Of a stretch of 64,000 bases of DNA, positions 57,293-64,000 are shown piece after piece. The stretch lies in assembly GCA_020638495.1 (NCBI GenBank), contig JACKIN010000005.1, positions 62,001-126,000 on the forward strand. Reading direction: 5' to 3'. Both the position numbers and the translations under genes were made by a program. Source of the DNA: Geminicoccaceae bacterium (lineage in GTDB: Bacteria > Pseudomonadota > Alphaproteobacteria > Geminicoccales > Geminicoccaceae). Within the stretch, counting starts at the first letter, position 1; every line of letters begins with the position of its first letter. The notes beneath the pieces were generated by a model. The model worked only from the letters and a program-made list of their open reading frames with translations, did no database searches and was not told the origin of the DNA.

Positions 57293-57580
57293 TCACAGGA
57301 GAAACCCATGAACACGAAACTGTTTATAGAAGAGCGACACCCTGTCATCAACTGTAAAGTGACCCAACGGAGCAAGTATCGTTTCGATTTTGTCCGGTAA
57401 TTGATCTTGAGTTTCGTAAAATTTTAGGGAGTTTTTAGCAGACAAGAAGGCGGTGAGGATGATCCTCCCCGCACCCCACCGGATTTTTTGTTGGTTGCCG
57501 CCGAGGTAACGGCCGCGGAGCGCGATGAACACGTGATCGGGGCCGGTGGCGACACCGGCCCCGATCACTTTAGGACGCAT
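57293..57580 (-). CDS. Hypothetical 95-aa open frame at the end of the island
   Basis: ATG 57580 starts 14 bases after the helicase-gene stop, and the frame ends 35 bases before a canonical leftward terminator, which supports it. Its composition (KNSLKFYETQDQLPDKIETI) is AT-rich like the island. Against it, the first ~16 codons are also the strong hairpin at 57533-57568, and the ribosome site is weak. No family is recognised. Confidence 0.3.
   Translation of the reverse strand: MRPKVIGAGVATGPDHVFIALRGRYLGGNQQKIRWGAGRIILTAFLSAKNSLKFYETQDQLPDKIETILAPLGHFTVDDRVSLFYKQFRVHGFLL
57533..57568. terminator. Strong hairpin after the helicase gene
   Basis: A perfect 16-bp stem (57533-57548 with 57553-57568) and GCGA loop begin 27 bases after the TAG stop of the helicase gene. 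There is no T tract leftward; rightward it is followed by TTTAG. Confidence 0.6.
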
Positions 57581-57594
57581 GAAGCAACTCGCCG

Positions 57595-57893
<299 letters not shown>

Positions 57894-57902
57894 TTTCCTG
57901 CA
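57894..57902. repeat. Target-site duplication, left copy
   Basis: TTTCCTGCA, identical to 59316-59324 on the far side of the insertion sequence. Nine bases is normal for the IS256 family. Confidence 0.9.
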
Positions 57903-59315
57903 GGTGAAGTCCTAAATTTGCTGGAAAATGGGTTGGGGGTACATCGTCGCTGAGCGTCGAGAACCCACCGCCGGTAGCCGCCGGCGGCAGCGAGGAGGCA
58001 CCCCCATGGCGAAGAGGCTACCGGCATCGATGCGCACCCGGCAAAACCTTTCGGAGCTGATCGAGGGACGGCTGTCGTCGTCCGCCGGCAGATCTGAGCT
58101 GGTCGAGCTGGCGGCCCGGCTGATCATCGAGGAGGCGCTCGAGGAGGAGAGCCGGGATGCGCTGGGGCGGGACTACTACGAGCGCGGCGGCGATGCTGAC
58201 CGAGGCTATCGCAACGGCGTGCGCGAGGGTCGGTTGAAGACGGCCGAGGGGATAATCTCGTTTTCTGCACCGCAGATCGCCGACAGTGAGGAGCCGTTTC
58301 GATCCGAGATCCGTCAGCATCTCAAGGGTCGCACCGAGGCCTTGGAAGACCTGGCCATCGAGCTCCTGGCGCGCGGCTTGTCGGTGCGAGACATCGAGGA
58401 GGCCTTCAAGGACGAGAGCGGCCGGCTGTTGCTGTCGAAGACGGCAGTCTCGGAGATCGGCGCGCGGCTATGGGCCGACTATCAGGAGTTCTGCCGGCGT
58501 GATCTCGGCGAGCACGAGATCATCTACCTCTTCGTCGACGGCATTGCCGAGCGCATCCGGCCGGGGCAGAAGCGCGAGCCGGTGCTCGCCGCTTGGGGCA
58601 TCGCCACGGACGGCAAGAAGGTTCTCTTGGGCTTGATGGCGGGGTCGAAAGAGGATGCCGAGACTGTCGTGGCCTTCTTCCAGGATTTGCGTGCACGCGG
58701 GCTCGGCGATCCGCTTCTGGTCGTCAGTGACGGTGCACCCGGCATCATCAAGGCGATCGAGACCTGCTTCCCACGCTCGGCCCGCCAGCGCTGCCTGGCC
58801 CATCGCATGCGCAATCTCGCGGCCAAGGTTCCCGAGGACCAATGGCCAGAGTTCAAGGCCAGGGCGCAGGCCGTCTACCAGGCCCCCAGCCGGGCGATCG
58901 CACGCGACTTGGCCGAGGGCGTCGTCAACGACCACGAGGCCGAGCTGCCCGGTGCGGTCGCCTGCTTTCGGGACGACTTCGAGGCCTGCATCGCCCATCT
59001 GCGGCTGCCGATCACGCATCGTCGGGCGATTCGCACCACCAACCTCCTCGAGCGGCTGTTCGTCGAGGAGCGGCGGCGTCTGAAGATCATCCCCAACGCC
59101 TTCGGCGAGAAGCCGGTGCTGAAGCTCATGTTCGGCGCGATGATCCGCGCTGCCGAGCGTTGGCGAGCCATCAAGATCACGACCTTCGAGCGGCGGCAGT
59201 TGGACGCCCTGCGCAAGGAGCTCGACCACGATTACAAGGCCGAAAGCGGCCTCGAGGAAAACCACTCAGTCGCGACCCCTCAAAACCGAATTTCCAGCAG
59301 TTCTCGGACTTGACC
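57903..59315 (+). mobile_element. IS256-family insertion sequence, complete (1413 bp)
   Basis: Bounded by 9-bp direct repeats. The ends are imperfect inverted repeats: GGTGAAGTCCTAAATTTGCT at the left and GGTCAAGTCCGAGAACTGCT at the right (reverse complement), 25 of 32 matching. It holds one transposase gene, whose stop lies two bases from the right end. All parts look intact, so the insertion is probably recent and the element may still move. It splits a helicase gene lying on the opposite strand. Confidence 0.9.
58006..59313 (+). CDS. IS256-family (Mutator-type) transposase
   Basis: 435 aa. ATG 58006 follows GAGGAGG; the frame stays open upstream to 57928 but without a ribosome site. The DDE triad is D178 (IIYLFVDGIAERI), D242 (LLVVSDGAPGIIKAIE) and E349 (RTTNLLERLFVEERRR), and the C/H signature CLAHRMRNLAAK is that of the family. 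Full length, no frameshift. Confidence 0.95.
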   Translation: MAKRLPASMRTRQNLSELIEGRLSSSAGRSELVELAARLIIEEALEEESRDALGRDYYERGGDADRGYRNGVREGRLKTAEGIISFSAPQIADSEEPFRSEIRQHLKGRTEALEDLAIELLARGLSVRDIEEAFKDESGRLLLSKTAVSEIGARLWADYQEFCRRDLGEHEIIYLFVDGIAERIRPGQKREPVLAAWGIATDGKKVLLGLMAGSKEDAETVVAFFQDLRARGLGDPLLVVSDGAPGIIKAIETCFPRSARQRCLAHRMRNLAAKVPEDQWPEFKARAQAVYQAPSRAIARDLAEGVVNDHEAELPGAVACFRDDFEACIAHLRLPITHRRAIRTTNLLERLFVEERRRLKIIPNAFGEKPVLKLMFGAMIRAAERWRAIKITTFERRQLDALRKELDHDYKAESGLEENHSVATPQNRISSSSRT

Positions 59316-59324
59316 TTTCCTGCA
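59316..59324. repeat. Target-site duplication, right copy
   Basis: TTTCCTGCA, identical to 57894-57902. Confidence 0.9.
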
Positions 59325-61557
59325 CGAGCTTGCGTTTAGATTTGTATTCCTTTTCCTCGTCCGTCAGCTCTTTCTTCTCGCTTGGCGTAAGCTCGCCGCC
59401 CTTTGCCTTGTTCTTGAGTTCCTTGACCTTGTCACTCTTGTTGATGATGGTCTCGATGATGTTGTCGCCAAGTGCACGCCATCCCTCGATGCGTTCGACG
59501 GCGGCCATCGCCTCGGGACTATCCAGCACGCGCCGCAGCGTGTCGTTGTCCACGTTCACCAGCAGCGCGGATTCCCATTTGCGGGCGAGCAGCGTGGCGG
59601 ATGTTCCGGCCATCGCAATGTCGAGGATGCCGCCCGCGTCGATCTGCGTCATGTTCGCGCCGTCATAGGCCAGCACCGGCAGGAACGACACGAGCTCGCG
59701 CACGGCATTCTCCGGGTTCGCCTCGCCCGGTGAAAGCCCGATGCCGTATTCGGACAACTGCCGCAGCGCGCGCGTCAGCGCGAAGTCGAACACGAAGCAG
59801 ACGGGCTTGAGGATTTCTTCCTCGTTCGGATTGTCGCCGTGGGGGTTCTTGATCGACCACGGCGACTGCACCCGAAACGCGGCCTGAAAATAGGTTTCCG
59901 GTGACTTGAGGTTGCGCAGCATCAAGATCGAGGACCATTGCGCCACAGTCACGCCGGTGGTCAGCTTGCCGCATGACAGCGTGATGGTCTTGGTGTCGAA
60001 GCCGCTGCCGACCGCCTGACGCACCGGAGGCAAAGCATCGAGTCCGATCCCCGCCGACGTTCCCGCCGCCACGATCACCCTGTAATCGCGCCAGAAGGTA
60101 TTGTGCTTCTCCGCCAGCAGGTTCGCCATTGCATGACAGGCGGCGACATTGGGCAGGAACCAGAACGAATGCTGCAGATATGGCAAGAGCCGCACGTCCG
60201 AATAGGGGAACGGCGGCCGCGTGCCTGTTTTCAGGCTCTCAACCGTTTGCGGGGCATAGCCGCCCCGGATGATGTCGAGCCACTTCTGCACGTCGGTCTT
60301 GTGCTTGAATACCGCCGTGCCGCCTGTGCCGGTGGCGGCGAAAAAGGCATTCAGGTCGAATTCGTCGAACTCCCCGGCGCTGGCGATCGCCAGCAGCTCG
60401 TCGGGCATCTGGTAGGTCAGCAGCCGCATTTGCGGCAGCGCGCCATAGGGGTTGCGCTTGCCCGGTTTCTGCGCAGCAAAGGCGGCCTTGGCGCGCTGTT
60501 CGTCGGTATAGGTCCAGTTGAAGATCTGTTCCTCGATGAACTCGCCCGTCGCGAGGGCCTTGAAGGGCGTCCCGGAGAGATAGAGATAGGCGCGCGTGGT
60601 GATCGGCAGAAACCCGGCTTCGCTCTCTGAAAGCACGCCAAGGTCTTCGTTCACCTCTTCCAGATCGGTGGCATATTCGAGACTGGTTTCCTTCTTGGCG
60701 ACAGCCGCATCCTCGCCTTCGAAAAGCTCCTTCGCCGTCTCCCGCCATGCGCCGAAATGGTATTCATCGAACACCACCAGATCCCAGTTGATGGTATGGA
60801 GCCATTCGTTTCTGGCTTTGATGTTCCCGACCTTGTCGCGTCCCAGCAGGTCCTGGAACGAGCCGAAATAGACTACCGGCTTGTCGTTGTCGATCTGGCT
60901 GGGGTCGCAGCCGGAATTGCGGGAGAGATACTGCCAGCCGTCGAAATCCACATGCGATTCGAGGTCGGTCTGCCATGCGTCCTCGACAGCGGGCTTGAAG
61001 GTCAGAACCAGCACCCGCTTGGCGTCCAGCTTCCTGACAAGCTGGTAGGTGGTGAAGGTCTTGCCGAAACGCATTTTCGCGTTCCAGAGAAAACGCGGTA
61101 CGGCGGCGGCGTCCTCCTGCCAGCGGGATTGATAATAGGCATAGGTCTGCTCCACCGCCCGCGCCTGCTCGTCACGTGGCGGGAAACTTTCGTGATGCGT
61201 GCCGGTGAATTGCTGGCCGCTACGCAGTTCGGACAGCACGGTCTTCACGTCGGCGGCCGTGCACTTCATCCATTCGAGCTGCGGATTGAGAAAGCCTTTG
61301 CGTTTCAATGCGTCGCGGACGGCGTGATCGGTGATGATGCCGCCGTCATTGCGTTCGGCGCTTTCGTCCAGCTCGATGGTGTAGTTGGTGATGGCAGCGG
61401 TTTTGAGCTGTTCGGCCACCCGCTGCTTTACGTCGCGCGTGGTCTGGCCGACTTTCAGCAGCCCGTCATGCGTATCGGCGGCTATGGCATAGGCATAGAT
61501 GCGCGGGCGCGCCTCCGGCTTCGGGGTAAGGACTTCCTCGATTGTGGGCTTGTTCAT
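59316..61557 (-). pseudogene. 5' part of GIY-YIG/SF2 helicase gene, interrupted by the IS
   Basis: From ATG 61557 (MNKPTIEEVLTPKPEARPR). Residues 18-85 look like a GIY-YIG/T5orf172 domain (RIYAYAIAADTHDGLLKVGQ, R46). The SF2 helicase core has Walker A NAKMRFGKTFTTYQ (K166) and DEYH (263-266), then YLYLSGTPFKAL and the C-terminal RecA-like lobe (TLSCGKLTTGVTVAQWSSIL, ETYFQAAFRVQSPW with the arginine finger). It stops at about residue 745 where the IS enters, and as it stands would read 16-17 foreign residues before a stop. Such proteins are restriction or defence translocases, acting with the upstream methyltransferases. Confidence 0.85.
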
Positions 61558-61579
61558 CGGTGGCGTCGTCCGATGCCAC

Positions 61580-63157
61580 CTAGTCCACCCGAGCATCTGC
61601 ATGAGCGGCCACTTGGGACTCGATGAAAGCAGTTTCCTCCGCCGTCAGCCCGTATCGCTGATAGAGGTTCCCATCCGACCACGCCTGGTCGAGCGGCAGG
61701 TCCGGCACGAAGGCATAAACATCGCGCGTCGCGTGCTGCGTCGCCTTTCGTAATGATACCAAAAAACGAACGAATCGTGTGCGCAAATATCCTGCGAAGT
61801 TTCTCGCCGCCGCTTCGTTGTCGAGATGTCCTGCGACTAGATATGTTTCCGTGCAGGCCGTCCCCGGTTCTGCAATAATCGGCTTGCTGAGAAATTTGGT
61901 TTCAACCGCCGCGCTGGTGCCTTGAACGGCGGTCATCAGCACCTTCCACTCGTCGATCCAGTGAGAGTTCGTGGTGATAGCAGAGCGTTCAATCCAACTG
62001 ATTTTTTGTGAGCCGAACAGCTTGATCGGATCTTTGAGGCCCACCTTATTCGGTCTACCGTGAAAATTCGTTGGGAAGCCGAACGGTTTACGGCTTGTCA
62101 CACGCGCATCGAGGGTCGGTTCACCTCTTGCCCTGACTTTTTCGAGGATTGGCACCGCCTCATTCCGCCGCACCAGGACATCGTAAACATCGAGGTATCG
62201 TGCAACCGCTGGTCCGGTCGGTTGCCCATCCCAAATCGTCTGAAACTGACACGGCCCCTGGTAACCGCCGTCCCACAGGAAATAGGATATGCCGCCCCGG
62301 ATTTTCACTCCCGGAAAGGCCTCGTAGAGCTTGGGGTAATCGACGATAGCCCGCAGGTGCTTATCGGTCAGCATCTGCCTACGGAACTTGTCCAATCCCT
62401 TGCCGCCAGTCATCCAGCGTGATGGGGTAACGAACACCGCGTATTTTGGCGTCAGCGCCAGCGCCTGTTCCACGAAAATCTGATAAATCGGCGCGGCGCT
62501 GGTGCCGAAACCGCCATCGTCTAACTGATAGGGCGGGTTGCCGATGATCGCGTCAAACTGCATTTCGCCTCCGAAAAGCTCGCTAAGGCGCGCTTTAACG
62601 TCGTTGGTGTGAATGAAGGTATAGGCATGAGATTCCAGCCCTTGGCCCCGATCCAGAGTTCCCTTGCTTGCACCGCAAAATGTGCATTTTCCATTGTGCC
62701 AAATATGCTCGGTGCGTTCGAACCAGATATTGCCCTCATCCCCGGCAAAACCCTTCGCCACGGAATGTTTGCCGTTGGCGTGTTTCGAGCAATAGAGGCT
62801 CCGCCGCGCCAGCAAGCTGGTCAACGTAGTGATGCCGATGCCGAACACCTGTCGGGTCAGTATATGGTTCACACGTGCTTGCAGGTCCGGAATTTCCTCC
62901 GCCAGCCCGGCGATTAGCCGCGTGGCGATCTCCCGCAGGAAAACGCCGGATTTGGTGCAAGGGTCAAGGAACGTGACCGCGCTATCGGCCCAGATATTCG
63001 CGCCACCATTGTTGGCGGCCCAAGCTTCCGCGAGCGTGTCCAGCATCCGGTTGGCAAATTCCGGCGGCGTAAAGACTTCATCGTTGGATAGATTGGCGAT
63101 GCAGCTCAATACATCGGGATTTCGCCCCCGCAGCGTAAATCCCGCCTGTTCATTCAT
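61580..63157 (-). CDS. Eco57I-type N6-adenine methyltransferase with a zinc-finger-like insertion
   Basis: 525 aa from ATG 63157 (MNEQAGFTLRGRNPDVLS). EVFTPPEFANRML is followed by motif I FLDPCTKSGVFL (DPCTKSG at 65-71) and motif IV IIGNPPYQL (207-210), the N6-adenine signature. Between them C123, H151/H154, C158 and C161 (KCTFCGA) suggest a small zinc site. The C-terminal ~200 residues resemble the target-recognition half of Eco57I-like enzymes. It overlaps the upstream gene stop (TAATG) and precedes the helicase by 22 bases. It probably protects host DNA. Confidence 0.87.
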   Translation of the reverse strand: MNEQAGFTLRGRNPDVLSCIANLSNDEVFTPPEFANRMLDTLAEAWAANNGGANIWADSAVTFLDPCTKSGVFLREIATRLIAGLAEEIPDLQARVNHILTRQVFGIGITTLTSLLARRSLYCSKHANGKHSVAKGFAGDEGNIWFERTEHIWHNGKCTFCGASKGTLDRGQGLESHAYTFIHTNDVKARLSELFGGEMQFDAIIGNPPYQLDDGGFGTSAAPIYQIFVEQALALTPKYAVFVTPSRWMTGGKGLDKFRRQMLTDKHLRAIVDYPKLYEAFPGVKIRGGISYFLWDGGYQGPCQFQTIWDGQPTGPAVARYLDVYDVLVRRNEAVPILEKVRARGEPTLDARVTSRKPFGFPTNFHGRPNKVGLKDPIKLFGSQKISWIERSAITTNSHWIDEWKVLMTAVQGTSAAVETKFLSKPIIAEPGTACTETYLVAGHLDNEAAARNFAGYLRTRFVRFLVSLRKATQHATRDVYAFVPDLPLDQAWSDGNLYQRYGLTAEETAFIESQVAAHADARVD

Positions 63158-63810
63158 TACCCGCCCCACGATTGCGTTTCATCGTCGAAGCCAGCCAAAT
63201 CGCCAACCCTCGCAGGTGGATAGTATCGGATAGGGGTGAATATTTCATGTTTGCCGAGGCGCGAGAACAAAGACCCTTTTTCTGCAAAACCCGACATGCC
63301 GACGAGCACGTCAAGCCGGAAGTCGCGTCTTTGAAATAGGCCCTTGCCGCGGTAGCCCCATTCGACAACCGTGATAGGCGCGCCGCCGTCCTCGCGCATA
63401 GTCATGGCATCGCCGTGGATCAGGTTGACCGACAGCACATGAGACCCTGCCCGGTAAAACTCCTCGCCTGGCTCGAGCCTGAGGTAATCTGCAAAAACTT
63501 CGAGCATATTCGCCCGGCATTCAGCGATATTGTCCGGCAGCAGTTCGATGCCGTAGCAGCACATCAGCGCGAGCAGCCCGTAGTGCCGCTTCTCGAAGGC
63601 GGACTTGCCGAACTTCGCTTCGACGGCGGCCAGCTTGCGTTGCAGGATCGGGGCCAGAAAATTCCCGCTGCCGCAGGCTGGCTCCAAAAAGCGGGAATCA
63701 ATGCGCTCGGTCTCGCCCTTGACGAGATCGAGCATCTTTTCGACCAGCCAGGGCGGAGTGAAAACCTCCCCGTGATCCGCGACGCGCTTTCTAGACTTCG
63801 TTAGATTCAT
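63157..63810 (-). CDS. Methyltransferase-like SAM-binding protein lacking NPPY
   Basis: 217 aa. HGEVFTPPWLVEKMLDLV and motif I FLEPACGSGNFL (41-52) are those of N6-adenine methyltransferases, with IHGDAMTM as a later cofactor-side motif. No NPPY/DPPY motif follows: the frame instead runs through ITVVEWGYRG and ends soon after. It is about half the usual length. It may be a regulatory or cofactor-binding partner for the full methyltransferase encoded just downstream. No frameshift is evident within the reading frame. Confidence 0.75.
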   Translation of the reverse strand: MNLTKSRKRVADHGEVFTPPWLVEKMLDLVKGETERIDSRFLEPACGSGNFLAPILQRKLAAVEAKFGKSAFEKRHYGLLALMCCYGIELLPDNIAECRANMLEVFADYLRLEPGEEFYRAGSHVLSVNLIHGDAMTMREDGGAPITVVEWGYRGKGLFQRRDFRLDVLVGMSGFAEKGSLFSRLGKHEIFTPIRYYPPARVGDLAGFDDETQSWGG

Positions 63811-63890
63811 GGGAACGCGGTCGGCATAAGGCCGATTTCCGGAAGCTTGCGGGCGAGGATTTCGCCGCGACTACTGGGTGGCGGTGCCAT
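63807..63890 (-). CDS. Possible 27-codon coupling frame
   Basis: ATG 63890 to TGA, beginning MAPPPSSRGEILARKLPEIG. Its stop overlaps the methyltransferase start codon (ATGA), as in translationally coupled genes. It may be a real small protein, a leader, or a fragment of the flanking genes. Supported only by position. Confidence 0.3.
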   Translation of the reverse strand: MAPPPSSRGEILARKLPEIGLMPTAFP

Positions 63891-63904
63891 GTCCTTGAAT
63901 TTTC

Positions 63905-64000
63905 CTATGGCAGCGACTGCTGCGGTCTTTTCGGCGTGCCCTTGAATGGCGGCACCTCGATTTCATGCTCACGCTGGCGGGCCTGCGCGATGTCGTAGCT
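63905..64000 (-). CDS. C-terminus of an unidentified island gene, truncated by the window edge
   Basis: The reverse strand ends in an open frame of 31 codons reading SYDIAQARQREHEIEVPPF, then KGTPKRPQQSLP and a TAG stop. It has coding-like composition and lies 15 bases before the small frame that leads the methyltransferase genes, so it is the upstream member of the same operon. Too little is visible to name it. Confidence 0.5.
   Translation of the reverse strand, partial: SYDIAQARQREHEIEVPPFKGTPKRPQQSLP

Noticed and set aside
57308..57400. 30-codon + strand frame starting MNTKLFIEERHP
   Set aside because: It has a fair ribosome site but is very short, ends at once, and overlaps the reverse frame; probably chance in an AT-rich patch.

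Overview
The window is about 70% GC with tightly packed genes. Its content (ETF alpha/beta, PduO-type cobalamin adenosyltransferase, Mo-dependent metabolism, an acetate-type SSS symporter with a DUF4212 partner, a DoeB-like deacylase, a HIG1-type twin-membrane protein) suggests a free-living, heterotrophic, aerobic alphaproteobacterium, probably near the Rhodospirillales/Geminicoccales. That placement is inferred from gene content and codon bias, not from a marker-gene tree. No rRNA, tRNA or CRISPR array was seen.

Layout. 1-1.1 kb: 3'-truncated dihydropyrimidinase. 1.2-4.3 kb: modE-modA-modB-modC molybdate uptake. 4.4-5.2 kb: a lone EVE-like/GIY-YIG protein, probably a defence nuclease. 5.4-12.5 kb: a leftward unit of DUF4212 small subunit, SSS symporter, cNMP/CBS/nucleotidyltransferase protein, small membrane protein, response regulator, and a membrane PAS protein ending in a DnaQ-type exonuclease. 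12.9-26.6 kb: a surface glycoconjugate or lipid region with CDP-alcohol phosphotransferase, left-handed beta-helix acyltransferase, LPG-synthase-like flippase, sulfotransferase, polysaccharide deacetylase, two glycosyltransferases, a hotdog-hotdog-SDR fusion, a methyltransferase, a GlpD-like enzyme and a sugar epimerase. 26.7-31.1 kb: P450, an OmpR/HK pair, and PepSY and hemerythrin-like periplasmic proteins. 31.4-38.8 kb: a sugar ABC importer without ATPase, a lipoprotein, a porin, a MITE-like element, a TIM-barrel-like protein and an SDR. 39-49.8 kb: housekeeping and acyl-CoA metabolism (secA, KDG kinase, PduO, etfBA, hbd, peroxiredoxin, PfkB kinase) followed by an RHH regulator and a PHB-depolymerase-type esterase. 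49.8-57.2 kb: a TPP enzyme, a complete polar amino-acid ABC importer, a VapBC pair, a HisN-like phosphatase and a DoeB-like deacylase.

57.3-64 kb is a lower-GC accessory island read leftward. It holds the tail of an unidentified gene, an adenine-methyltransferase-like protein lacking NPPY, an Eco57I-type methyltransferase, and a GIY-YIG/SF2 helicase split by a complete IS256-family element with a 9-bp target duplication. Removing the element and one duplication copy restores a continuous 846-codon frame. It looks like a recently inactivated restriction or anti-phage system.

The most interesting points are the EVE-like/GIY-YIG protein, the island with its paired methyltransferases and precise IS interruption, the phased operator in front of the RHH gene, the exonuclease/sensor fusion tied to a symporter operon, and a VapC that has lost a catalytic Asp.
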